NCBI GenBank assembly: GCA_951802195.1
Contig: OX637622.1
Coordinates: 372,001 to 436,000 of the forward strand
Direction of reading: 5' to 3'
Source of the DNA: Tausonia pullulans
Lineage: Eukaryota; Basidiomycota; Tremellomycetes; Cystofilobasidiales; Mrakiaceae
Length of the DNA: 64,000 nucleotides
The notes under the pieces are model-generated. The model saw nothing but the letters and a program-made list of their open reading frames with translations. It had not been told where the DNA came from and searched no databases. This document shows positions 38,701 through 48,290 of the stretch, in pieces. Position numbers and translations under genes: made by a program. The stretch's first letter is position 1. The number at the start of each line of letters is the position of its first letter.

Positions 38701-39391
38701 CCCTACCCACACGAACCTTGGCCGGCTGAACGTCCCTCGTGAGCCCCACGGCGCACACAGTCGTACTCTAGCCAACCGCGACCTCATCACCCCAAAGGGA
38801 TGGCAAGACCACTTTCCGGCGCTTACCAAGATCGATTGGAAGCGGCAGTGGTGCTTGCTCAAGGCCGTGTCCCGAGCGTCGCCCGAAGACGTCGACTTGG
38901 CCCACCGCTTCTCGCTGTACAGTCTTCACCCAGGAAAGCACACTGCTGCGCCATTCCTCGCCGACGGAACCGCTACGCCGCACAACAGGTCCAAGCGATG
39001 TGCGCTGTGCCTGACGGCCCCCGTCGAGTCCTTCTTCCACCTCTTCGACGAGCCGTGTCCCGTCGTGCGCGCTATCTGGTCGGCGGCTGCTGCACGTGCC
39101 TCGCCTTCGCTCCCCTCCTATCCTCCCTCCCTCCAGACGCTCGTCTGCCCGACACCGTCGCCGCCGAGGGCGGTCTTTCTCTTCCACTGCATCTTTGTAG
39201 CCCGGACATGGCGATTCGTCCGGAGGCGGAGGTACAGCAAGATCGCAGCCCTCGATCCTGTCACGGACGAGGAAATCCGCAAGATCGCGTCCACAATCCG
39301 ACGGACACTCTGGCAGTCGAGTACGAGGTGGATGGCTGGCAGTGGCCAGATGGCTGGTACTGCCCTCGGTGCCGCCATCGATCCTGGGTGA
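35717..39391 (+). CDS. LINE ORF2 protein: APE endonuclease and reverse transcriptase
   Basis: 1224 residues, intronless, fully open. The N-terminal endonuclease carries YLLSEVAC, LLGGDWNCVED (about residue 160) and SSHKPIALSL (about 250). The reverse transcriptase carries NKTPGSDGIPVEFY, NYRPISLINVDARIFS, LAQVDFEKAYDRVSH, GVRQGDPAAPTIFALLLEP and FADDLS (about residue 683), so the catalytic Asp residues are present. A Cys-His motif (CALCLTAPVESFFHLFDEPC) lies about 130 residues from the end, as in L1-clade elements. I see no RNase H domain. The protein would nick target DNA and copy LINE RNA by target-primed reverse transcription. It ends AAIDPG, matching the truncated copy near tRNA-Gly. Confidence 0.92.
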   Translation: MVYNDVQIVAANIQRVFTRDRARSLLLSLYSRSKADIYLLSEVACTTPEQVVTWTAECEDMGFGSIFTVSCQTAILWRHASRFLPPDTPPTRIGSISRSSSILRANLTDAVFVIAGEAVRVAAVYVPCRDSQTNGRSTKEFLSTLSRKIPAHSDTPLLLGGDWNCVEDSYLDGMSQFTQNAGKEEMCRLARDFALSDPYRSLYPLQREYTNYTGITRADRRIDRFYLSPLLARRAVQQRFLPRPSGHLYSSHKPIALSLTFPGAIEHGPGSYKIGTHLLKITGFVDYFLFHIPEWYQDALTESKNPFEAWDKTKLQIKENAPCISRHLARMSRVSGGDPHRSILQGHALRAHLEPANTSEYAVKQRLKIVRQADTIAALRPLDNPAAAAATHNESIFTTAHAFYTTLYEPKPTPAAEHANALRYVTNTLDDSQSRTLEKPFEPDELRRATFRSNRNKTPGSDGIPVEFYQATWAVVGPILLSLLNLVPETGLRSASQREAHIHLIFKKKGDRDQIANYRPISLINVDARIFSLAINSRLLTVVDTLIDGDQTGFLPGRDSGRNISSLQLAIDDEDLLPGVLAQVDFEKAYDRVSHDFVGPCLRHMGFGPRAAAWITSTMTSQTARLMINGWMGQAIDIRSGVRQGDPAAPTIFALLLEPLACMLRHRLPPANPPPLHERKVLLFADDLSIRCRTWSEVDEATVCLREYEKAAASKMNYQKSLLYPLGSCRTDAPTMYREWRVQTLSFDFLGVPCGRTVNGPAHWREIIGKLKARLARIPLHDLPLLARCNVINQYIYSKVIYLDRFLPCPDDILTDLETTAYKSLYRSKHHDVSRERLETPRDLGGFGFTPLRFRLIKARAQWAGDVLFHPELPASIRIRKRIIHTMSLDPEAYRKLTRTIFRDGEFISGPRPANFSWLGVFLSPVEGQWFFPAVWWNAIPRLRRALPARWQAYLRAWFEEISFDMSYWNQDRWRNTVHWMSTFGTDSQLRLGFLPTHTNLGRLNVPREPHGAHSRTLANRDLITPKGWQDHFPALTKIDWKRQWCLLKAVSRASPEDVDLAHRFSLYSLHPGKHTAAPFLADGTATPHNRSKRCALCLTAPVESFFHLFDEPCPVVRAIWSAAAARASPSLPSYPPSLQTLVCPTPSPPRAVFLFHCIFVARTWRFVRRRRYSKIAALDPVTDEEIRKIASTIRRTLWQSSTRWMAGSGQMAGTALGAAIDPG

Positions 39392-39630
39392 ACAGCAGGT
39401 CAGGGATGGAGAAGTATGGCTAGACTATAGACCATAGCCACCGCTTGAATTAGCCGGACATTTTGATATCTTACCTTTTTCTAATGGGCCTATGTCCATA
39501 ACCCATCCTTTGTTTTCCTTCTACCCCTACTTTCATTTTCGCTTTCCTTCTATCTAGCTACGAATCACCATCTCTCATAGGGTTACCTCGTTCTCTACGT
39601 ATAACTCATGACTTAAATACAAAAAAAAAA

Positions 39631-39810
39631 AGGGTCATTTCACCTTTTATAATGGGCTTATGTCCATAACTCATCATCTGCTTTCCTTCCACGTCTTCTT
39701 TCATTTCTGCTCTCCCTTTATCCAGCCACGACTCACCATCTCTCAAAGTGTTACCTCGTACTCTACGTATAACTCATGATCTGAATACAAAAATAAACAA
39801 TAAATCACGC
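39631..39810 (+). repeat. second, partial copy of the LINE 3' tail
   Basis: Directly after the A-run of the full-length LINE the 3'-UTR text starts again (ATGGGCTTATGTCCATAA, then CTCTACGTATAACTCATGA and AATACAAAAATAAACAATAAA) with moderate divergence from the first copy at 39486-39630. This is either the remnant of an older LINE into which the young one jumped or a tail duplicated during insertion. Confidence 0.8.
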
Positions 39811-41681
39811 GGGCCGGGTTGATCGAGTGGCTCAACTTGACGCCCAATACATTAGATCATCATGCCCTTCATTCAAAAACGAGAAAGACCCTCCCACCCA
39901 ACCCGTAGCTCTCCAAACACCCCCTCCTCTTCACAGATGAGTATCTACAAGGGTTCTCTACATCCGATCACTCTTCCGGTGAAACAACAGACCTGTAACC
40001 CTTCCTTTTGTGGACCTAATCCTTCTGTCGATGAGTCGCGGCACGGCTTCTATGCACTCTTTCTTGCTCGTAGAACGGGGTGCAGCTCGATCGTTTTAAC
40101 TACCCTTGGGGTATAGTACGTCTCTCCAGGCCAAGCAGCAATGGCTGTCAACAAGAGCGCTACCTGGCTCTTGGGCTGTGAACCCTGCGCCGTGTTATGA
40201 TACTTGCGTCTTGCAAAGTAGGAAGAGAAAGAGCTTTGGTCAAGGGTGGCGGGCTCGGTACGCTCATGATCTAGTCCTTGAGTCCTCACTCTTTATGGAA
40301 AATCGCGAAAGGCCGCAACAGACGTCGATTGGCAATCATGCTGGAAAGAACGTCTCTCACTGTCTCGCTCGAGCGGCATCTCTTTGATAGAGAGAACGGA
40401 GCCGGTCGAGACAGCACCCCGCCCCTGCAGCTTGGTTGATAGAGCAAACGAAGGCAGTTACATTGTACTGCGGGCAACTTTTACTCGTCCGAATTCGCTT
40501 GGTGCCGAGGGGTGCGCTTCGGCTCCTCCCCAAGCAAGGACATAAGTGAACAGTAAGCAGCTACAACACGAAGTATCATCGAGGATGATCAATGCGTGCG
40601 CCCTGGGTTGCCGGGTACTAAATGCAGAGTTTATATGGAGTCACAAATAAGCGGACGGAGATCTGTAACGGGCCGGACAGCGAGGCTTGCGGGCCGGCCC
40701 TTCTGTGACGAAGGGCACTCTTGACCAACAAGCCCTCAAGTGGCAAGTGATAATAAGATAATATTCCACCAGCATAGGTTCGCCTCAGCAAAGCTTACCA
40801 AGAGCAAGATGAAGAAGGGCTGGTTTGGTTTCCGAAGCTGGAGGACAGTTGGCCGAGTCGGCGAGGTCGCGACTGAGGTTGCCTCGATGTTACCCTTGAC
40901 CCCTTCAAACCGAGCTAGATGGACCAGACAGGTCTCTCTCGTCCTCAGAGCCAAGAAGTAAGGATCAGACCGCGTTCAGCTTGAGACAATTGGATAAGAG
41001 CTGACGATGTAGATGAGTATCATCATCGGAAGTTGGGCGCCATCGATGAGGTAACCAAAAAAAAAAGTTGTCTGTAAGGGCCGGCAAGGCTTCGTCGTGT
41101 TCAACCTTGACCTGGATGGACATCAAGAAGGAACACTCAAGGGAGTTAATCAAGCCAACAGCCGAGTTCTATCTATTTGATAGCATGGCATGAGCGGGGA
41201 AGAGCTAGAAGGGGATCACGGTCGGCTTCGGGGCTCGACCTTGCCCTTGGCCGGCTCAATCCTCCTCTGCGGTTTGAGCGTTCTATTTTCCAAGCTAGAT
41301 CGTCCCTGCCTCATACCATCGTCAACCTCGGGAAAACCAAAAGAGCTCCCAACAATTCCAGGGGATGTCTCGCCGAAGATGAGGAAAATGAGCAGATCTC
41401 GCATCTATCACCTGATCGCCTAGTCCAATTTCGATGCGGAGATTCTCCGTCCGCGATCCCCCCCCTGGTCGCAATGATAACCATCTCCGCTCCGAGATCA
41501 CAGTCCAGAGTCACGTTTAGGGTTGGTCACTAGGCTAGAGTTTTACGCTAGAGCGGACTAGGAGTCTAGATCCGGTCTCTTCTATCGTTCCCTCATGGCT
41601 CGCCTCGTCGGCACGAGAAGAGGCGCTCATATCTCGGTCTGCTCTCTAACTTTCATCTCGACCCTGGAATTTTCGATCTGA
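39811..41681. other. 1.9-kb region without a recognised gene
   Basis: Lower GC than the flanking genes. Short frames on both strands (for example minus 40289-40050 and plus 40740-40961) have weak codon bias and no motif I recognise. The last 250 bp are the promoter side of the GH7 gene. Confidence 0.4.
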
Positions 41682-43705
41682 ATGCTCCCAACCTTCACCC
41701 TAGCGCTTGTTGCGCTCGCGTCGGCCACCCGAGCTCAGCAAATCGGCACTTTCACGACCGAACAGCACCCGGAGCTCAACTGGTCGTCCTGCACAAAGGC
41801 TGGCTGCTCAGCCGTCAAGGGATCGGCCGTCCTCGATTCAGAGTTCCGCTGGATTCACAATGCAAGCAGACTGAGTGGCTACGCCAGAGGAAGCGCTAAC
41901 GTAAACTCCGTGCAACCTTTCAGGTCAATGGTACAAACAACTGCTACCTTGGTCAAGGCTTCAACTCGACGCTTTGCCCGGACGGCGACACGTAAGTCTG
42001 GTGAGCTTGTACCCTCGTTGGGATTAGCTCTGACTACAGTCACCCTTCTCGAAGCTGTGCCAAGAACTGCGCCATCGAGGGCGTCGACTACTCTAAGACC
42101 TATGGCGTTACCTCGACTGGCAGCGACCTCACCCTCAAGTATGTCACAGGGTCGAACGTTGGCTCTCGTCTCTACCTCCTCGACCCCTCAGACGCCAAGT
42201 ACCAGCTCTTCAAGCTCAAGAACAAGGAATTCACCTTTGACGTTGATGGTCAGCGATCCGTAATCTTATTACGGTCTTCGAAGGCAACTTATGGACTAGA
42301 TATTGCTCCCGCCTAGTCTCCACTCTTGCCTGTGGTCTCAACGGCGCGCTCTACTTCGTCGAGATGGACGCTGACGGAGGCAAATCCCCCAATAACAAGG
42401 CCGGTCCGAGATACGGTACTGGATACTGCGATGCCCAGTGTCCGACTGGTCTCAAATTTGTCAACGGCAAGGTGCGTTCAGTTTGAGCTGCTGTCACTTA
42501 CGATGATCCCACTCAATCTCTTGCTGACGCTCACCCCCGATCGTCCTGCTATCACCATCACAGGGCAATGTCGAGGCCAAAGGCGCCTGTTGCAACGAGA
42601 TGGACATATGGGAGGCCAATTCGCAGGCGACCGCCTACACACCGCACCCTTGCGACACTGGCTCGACGGGCCTTCGGACCTGCACTGGCGACGAGTGCAA
42701 CCAGGTCTGCGACAAAGGTGGCTGTGACTACAACACGTTCCGCCTCGGAAGGAAGAGTTTCTACGGAACTGATCTCGCCGTCGACACGACCAAGAGGATG
42801 ACCGTTGTCACTCAGTTCCTTACCAACGATGGCACCGATTCTGGCACCCTTAACGAAATTCGTCGCCTCTATGTCCAGGATGGCAAGGTTATTCAGAATG
42901 CCAAGACCAACATCCCCGGAATCCCCACCTACGATTCCATCACAACGCAGTTCTGCAAGGACGAGAAGATGGCCTTTGGCGACACCGGCTCCGATCCCTT
43001 TGAACAATACGGTGGCTTCAACCAGCTCGACAAGACGTTCGAGCGCGGCCATGTCCTCGCTCTTTCTCTCTGGGATGACCTTGGTTCCAATATGCTCTGG
43101 CTGGACGGCGAGAAATGGCCCCTCGACGCGGATCCTCTCAAGCCGGGCGTGGCGAAGGGTAACTGCTCCGTGACTGGCCCCACGGCTGCCGAACTCCGGA
43201 AGAGCATCCCCGATGCTTTTGTAACCTTTGCCAATATAAAGGCGAATGCCCGTCCCCTTTCATCTAACAGTGAGCCTTTGCTGACTTGTCTTCATTCTCT
43301 CTCCTCCAGTTCGGCGACATTGGGACCACGTTTAAGGGCACCACCGTCGACCCCGCGCCTTCGAGCTCGGCTCCGGGTAGCTCTGTACCTTCGAGCTCAA
43401 CTCCCACCTCCTCTGCCTCTTCTGCCTCCTCTACCACCTCCAGCGCTCCCACTTCTGTCAGTCCATCTCCCTCCTTGAACAAGCATAAATTACTGACGAC
43501 TGTCCTCTCAGGTCGCCACTCAGGCTCTCTACCACCAGTGCGGCGGTGTCAACTGGACTGGACCGACTGTGAGTGACTTGATCGATCTCCAACTTTAGAT
43601 GAGTTCAGCGGCTGATGTCTTTGTACTCCTGATCTGCAGGTCTGCACCTCCACTGCAACATGCGTCAAGCAAAATGACTGGTACTTCCAGTGCCTTCCCA
43701 AGTAA
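41682..43705 (+). CDS. secreted GH7 cellulase with C-terminal CBM1
   Basis: Eight-exon model: join(41682..41861, 41924..41991, 42040..42248, 42317..42471, 42564..43241, 43310..43456, 43512..43568, 43640..43705), 519 residues. Signal peptide about residues 1-18. The catalytic centre is in [12 protein letters not shown]: Glu216 nucleophile, Asp218, Glu221 acid/base. Other GH7 blocks include [38 protein letters not shown] and [16 protein letters not shown] Ser/Thr/Pro linker (about 435-480) leads to a CBM1 ([10 protein letters not shown] and [10 protein letters not shown]) whose Cys residues are all present. The introns at 41862-41923 and 43242-43309 begin with GC. The product should hydrolyse cellulose outside the cell. 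Whether it is a cellobiohydrolase or an endoglucanase cannot be settled by eye, though the loops look shorter than in Cel7A. Confidence 0.92.
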
Positions 43706-44209
43706 GGGGAAGACGATTGGATAAAGGTGAGCCTGACGTCCATTGGACGTACGAGTTATCTCGCTTGCTTGCTATATATCCCCAGTCTTTTTCTCGTCCT
43801 CGTTCGATTGGGAATATTTTATTTAGTTTTCCTTCGTCCTTGAGATTGAATGACGCGCCCGTTTTTGTGAGGATGCAGAGAGAGGACCGCCGGTAGGATG
43901 TGTGCTGATTTGCTTCTGCGAGTGTCGGCCCTCTTCAACACATGCCCTTCAGCATTGCACCCCTTGTTTTGCCCTCTGGGAGACAGAGGGATTGTTGCTA
44001 CCTCGGTTTTCAACGGTCAAACAACAGGACATAAATGGCTGTTGCGCGCACCAGCTCTGGACTTGGCTTGGCTTGCGCTAGTCGGCCCGGTGTCGTGAGC
44101 CCTGGCCGGACCCACCGACGTTTGTCTCTCATCTTCCACCTTCTTCCCCCTCCTTCCTTCCGCTTTCACTCATTCCCCGCATTCCGCCCACTCATCCATC
44201 CTTCCGCAG
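43706..44209. other. intergenic, GH7 3' end and USP promoter
   Basis: 504 bp. The T-rich stretch 43780-43850 fits a 3' UTR. The CT-rich stretch 44120-44205 lies before the next ATG. Nothing else was recognised. Confidence 0.45.
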
Positions 44210-45559
44210 ATGGCCAGAATCCTGACGGCCGAGGACCTCATCAACGTCCAACCCCCACCATCATCGATTCGGCCCTCCTCCACCCATCAACGCCTGCCTT
44301 CGTCCTCCTCCTCATCGCCCCATCGTAACAGTAACATGGCTGCCCCCTCCCCGCTCGAGTCCGACGAATACACGCCCGAGTAGGTCTCTTTCCTATTGCC
44401 CCACCGTGCCTCCCCCCCTCCCCCCACGACCAAGAGCCGACCTATCGATCACGATGCTGATCATGATGCTCTTCAGCGCCTCGCGCAACCCTCCCGAGCC
44501 CCCCCGTCGGCTCAATCGTCGATCTTCGCTCTGTTCGTCGTCCCTCTGGCGTCCTCTTCCTCCTCATAAGAACACACTGAAGCTGACACTGCTCGCTCTC
44601 TTGCAGCCGGCAACGCGTTCGACCTCACCTCCCCCCTCACGCGTACCCGCACGCCCGACGAGCCCCAGAGCGCGTCCAATATCCTGGATCCCAAGGCCCC
44701 CACGTATGGCCCAACGGTCGACGGGAGGAGCAGTATAGTGTCCGCTGCTGGCGAGGATGTCGGCCAGAAAGTGCTCGTCGCCTGGGATGTGACGCCGGAC
44801 GCGGGCATCGCGTACGAGCAGTGAGTAGTTGTATGACGTCGACCTCTCTCGGGAGAAGAGGTGTGGAGGTGGAGAGATTGCCGACATCTGCCTTGGCCCT
44901 GTCTTTTTTCACAGCGTGCTCGCCAAGATGGCCTTCACACCCTCGTCTCACATCGTGAGGTCCTCTCCCCAGCTGCTCGCAGGGCTAGAGGCGATTGTCA
45001 GAAGCGCTGACTCAACGCGAACGCTTGATCCCCATCTCATCAGTTCCTCACCACCATCCTCCCCTCGGCGTCATCGTATCCGTCCGACTCCTCCGGGGCC
45101 GACTCGACAACCTCTACCTCGACAGCCTCTACCCCGCCCCCAACATCAACAGCGACGAACAACAACCTCAACCACCATTCACACACGGATGGCCCGATCC
45201 CAATCTGTCAGGCGCGTGAGACGGCGCTCGAGCGGCTTCAAGTCGCCGCTGAGACGCTCGCGAAGGCCAAAGCTGTTCGTCGTCCTGGTCTTGGGGAGTC
45301 GCTCTTGACGGAGGCACATCGTTGCTTACTTCTGTTCTTCGCCCTCGTCTTTGTCCTCCAGTGCCGTGTCACGCCCGTGATCATCCACTCATCCTCCCCC
45401 GCCAAGCAGATTTGCAACGTCGCGACCCTCCTGCAGGTCGACCTCATCGTCCTCGGCCGTCGTCGGCTCGGCAGGCTCCAAAAAGTCGTCGGCGCCGGCA
45501 GCGTCGGGAGCGCGTGCATCGAGAAGGGGTGGAATGTTCAAATCGTTCAGCGGGTTTGA
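44210..45559 (+). CDS. universal stress protein (UspA) family protein
   Basis: Six-exon model: join(44210..44379, 44477..44532, 44607..44820, 44915..44954, 45044..45274, 45362..45559), 302 residues. After a disordered N-terminus of about 90 residues, the Usp fold starts at KVLVAWDVTPDAGIAYEHVLA. It is interrupted by a Ser/Thr/His-rich spacer of about 50 residues (exon 5), resumes with ALERLQVAAETLAKAKACRVTPVIIH, and ends with VDLIVLGRRRLGRL and GAGSVGSACIEKGWNVQIV. The ATP-loop pattern G-x2-G-x9-G is only partly kept (GRRRLGRL followed by GAGS), so nucleotide binding is uncertain. The last intron (45275-45361, 87 nt) is a multiple of three; reading through it would add a hydrophobic segment. 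The spliced form fits the fold better. Role unknown beyond stress-linked families. Confidence 0.7.
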
Positions 45560-46236
45560 AGGAAGGAGGGGGGGGGGTGATCCTCCATCCCTTGTTGTCC
45601 TTCTTGTCGCCTTTTTTTTTCTTCTTTCTTTCTTTCTTCTTTCTCTCTATATAGTTTCTCTCTCTCTCTGACATGTGTGTAGTTTTACTCTGGGGCATGC
45701 ATGGTATGTATGCGATGATGAGCGTCCCTTCGTACCACCCCCCCTCCCTCGCAGCCGGACGAACATGAACGCTGTACGTTCCCCAAAGACGTCGACCGCT
45801 TCTCTCCCACTCTCTCTCTCTCTTTCTTTCTCTATCTCTCTTTCTTCTCACGTGTCGTGGCCGACGACTCTTGCTCTCAAGTTCAAGAGGGAGACCCAAG
45901 GGCCTACCTACTTCGAGACGTACGGCCGACGAGGACGATGCGCCCCCCAGGTGCGATAGACAGCTTTCGGTCGGTCTTACAGGGCAGCCGGACAGATGGA
46001 TAGATGGACAGACAGACAGGCAGACAGGGCGCCCGACGCCGCATGCATGCATCGGCAGCGACGCGTAGGCCAGGCAAGGCAGAGAAGGGGCGGAGGAAGT
46101 GGATATGCTCCATATGTTCATTTCATCGAGGTCGTCGTGGTGCGGGCGGGGGGGGGGGGGGAGGGGAGTTGGGGAGGTGGGATCAAGTCTGAGAGAGGGC
46201 AGGGACGGTGGGAGGGGCAAGCAAGGAAGGGCAGGC
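45560..46236. repeat. CT-rich and (GACA)n-like simple repeats between convergent genes
   Basis: 677 bp between the convergent USP and thioredoxin genes. 45600-45670 and 45790-45855 are nearly pure C/T with CTCTCT and TTTC runs. 45985-46030 holds GACAGACAGG-type repeats followed by GCATGCATGCAT. 46150-46165 is a G-run. A long minus-strand frame crossing this interval is low-complexity and was not accepted as a gene. Confidence 0.6.
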
Positions 46237-47150
46237 TTAGGCGGAGGACTCCGCGATAGCAGCAGCCTTGGCGGGGGCACCCTGGATGAGGGCCTGTGTG
46301 TCGAGGTGAGAACGATGTCCGTCAGCGAGGTGAGGAGATACGAGCAGACGGAGAGCAGAGAAAGCATGGGAGAGGGGCCGTACAGTGAGCTTGGGAGGAA
46401 GGGCACCGCTGAACTCGTCGATCTTGGCGCCCTTGAAGTAGACGTGGAAGGTGGGCATCGTCTTGATTCCGCTGGATAGGATACAACAGCGCGGATGGTC
46501 AGCCTTCCGAACGGAAAGAGACACACAGAAGGCGATCCAGACGTACACCTCCTGAGCGACGTCCTCAGCCTCCTCAACGTCGACCTTGGCGAACTGAAGG
46601 GAGGCCGCGCAATGAGTCAGCACGCTGAACACGGCCACCTGGGAGAGCGATGTAGACTTACGATGACGTCGGGGTTGGTAGCCTCAAGCTTGGTGAAGTG
46701 GGGCGAGATCATCTTGCAGGGTCCGCACCTGTCGAACGCACGAGACAAAGCCGTCAGCTTGAGCGAGCGGCCCCAGTGAACGAGAGAGCAGCCGAGGGGA
46801 GACGCACCACGTGGCCCCTTTGAAAGTGACCAGTCAAGAGACAGCAGTCAAGGAAGACAGGACGGAAATAACAAGGAACGCGCGCGCGTCAGCCCACCTC
46901 AGTCGTGACGCGGTCAACGCCCCTGTTTCAAGTCTTCGGCGGCCATGAGCAGGCCGCCAGAGACACCGAATCAACGCACAGTAGTCGACAACGACAGGCT
47001 TGTCGCCGTTGATCTGCAAGCAAGAGAGAGAAGGGAGCAACTGGGTCAGAACCTTGCTGACGATCTCAGGCGGGGGGAAGGGACAAGGGAGGGAGGCCAA
47101 GGACGCACGAGCTCGTTGAACTCAGCGAGGTTGGAGATGACCTTGACCAT
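46237..47150 (-). CDS. thioredoxin
   Basis: Seven-exon model: complement(join(46237..46293, 46384..46471, 46547..46593, 46662..46728, 46808..46817, 46980..47013, 47109..47150)), 114 residues, the usual thioredoxin length. The product reads MVKVISNLAEF, then [20 protein letters not shown] with the redox pair C30 and C33, KVDVEEAEDVAQEVGIKTMPTF with the cis-Pro, and YFKGAKIDEFSGALP. A 10-nt exon (46808-46817) supplies part of the DYWATW segment next to the active site. Without it the frame fails, so constitutive inclusion is expected. The protein has no targeting signal and should be cytosolic. It reduces disulphides of peroxiredoxins, ribonucleotide reductase and similar partners using thioredoxin reductase. 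Confidence 0.93.
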
Positions 47151-47563
47151 TTTGAGGAGTTGTGGGTGGGTTGGAAAGGGAAGGGATGGGCGTGAGGCGG
47201 GGGCGAGGATAGAGGGTGGAGGTTGGGAAGAGAGGAGGGGCTTTGCGGCGGTCTCTGCCTTTGTGCGATCCTGCGGCCTCCTCGCCGGCTTTCTGAGACT
47301 TGCTGACCGACCGAGAACCGACCGCCCAGCGGCAGCGCCCGAAAGCGCCGGATGACGTGCCCGTCGACGCATGGTGAGTCCATCAATCGTTCCTGACTCA
47401 GCGGGTGGTACGCGGCGAATGGAGAGCCTGCTCCGTCGTTCCATGGGGTCTCTTGCTGAGAAATGCCATGCAGCTGAGGGCATGGCTGGCGGCCGACCGG
47501 CGACATTCTGTCTCCACCGCGCTTGCCGGAGTTGGTGTCGAGCCGATCAGCGCGGAGTCTCCC
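47151..47563. other. thioredoxin upstream region
   Basis: 413 bp upstream of the thioredoxin start, GC-rich on the gene side. No gene was recognised. Confidence 0.4.
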
Positions 47564-48290
47564 TCACACTCGGTCCAGCCCCATCTCTTGCACGCCAGAG
47601 GAACAAGCTATATCCTCAACTCGGGAACCTGCATCACCTCCATCCTCATGCCCTCGTTCACATGTCAGCCGACGGCTCATGAGGACCTCTAGCCACCCAT
47701 CGTCGTCCGGCTGCATCCCGGCGTCCACGAGCGAACCGCGCAGCTCGTCGAGCAGTAGCGGGAAGGAGGCGAGGGTGCAGGCGCAAGCATTTTTTAAAAA
47801 AAGGACAAATGGAGCCGGATCGAGAGCGGTTGGAGAGATCTGGGTGGCGACAGGGAGTCCGGGTGAAACGGCAAGTCCGGCCGATCGGAGCACGAACGCT
47901 GGTCAGGCACACACGCAACGAAACTGCAAGACCCCGCTCCTGCTCTACCTACCAGCAAACGCTACCGGCTGCAGGCGTTGCCCTGCTTGGGAGGCAGCGA
48001 AGTGGAGCCAGACGTACCCTGACTGAGGAGCCTCCGGGGCTGGCACCGGACCACCAACTGCGGAGAACCTGGCGGAGGCAGACCGCTTCCCAGCATCGAT
48101 CTTCTGCCTCGTGTGCTCTACCAGCCGGGTTCCCACTAGACGGCATCACGCATCTCAAGTCGTTCCCGGACGATGCCTTTCTCATTCGACGGCGGAGATT
48201 CGAAGGTGGCGTGCTTTTGACCGAAGTCCAGCGATAAGCTGCGACGAGACGAGCCATTTTGACGGACAACAAGATCATCGCGAGCTCTTG
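47564..48290 (-). CDS. possible small spliced gene of unknown function
   Basis: On the minus strand, two tracts have strong G/C third-position bias. One runs about 48137-48030 (VEHTRQKIDAGKR to SGYVWLHFA), starting after a CTAG acceptor. The other runs about 47810-47564 (FPLLLDELRGSLVDAGMQ and DDDGWLEVLMSRRL). A possible ATG lies at 48260 (MARLVAAYRWT). I could not fix the introns between them, so the limits are outer bounds and the protein is not assembled. No family was recognised. Confidence 0.3.

Larger units (their letters stand above)
33806..39630 (+). mobile_element. full-length L1-like non-LTR retrotransposon (LINE) with two open ORFs
   Basis: Two long open frames, ORF1 (33840-35717) and ORF2 (35717-39391), overlap by one base. 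They are followed by a 3' UTR of about 230 bp ending in an A-run near 39619-39630. ORF1 carries CCHC knuckles. ORF2 carries an APE endonuclease, a reverse transcriptase and a C-terminal CCHC motif. The 5' boundary is uncertain; it lies between the tRNA-Ala gene (ends 33704) and ORF1. A heptamer AGGGTCA near 33797 and again just after the A-run (39630) is a candidate target-site duplication. No stop interrupts either frame, so the copy looks young. The truncated copy at 31126-31500 and the remnant at 61786-62480 are relatives. Confidence 0.9.

Noticed and set aside
45444-46577. 377-codon minus-strand frame across the USP 3' end, simple repeats and thioredoxin exons
   Set aside because: It overlaps two real genes and is mostly CT-repeat translation without any domain.
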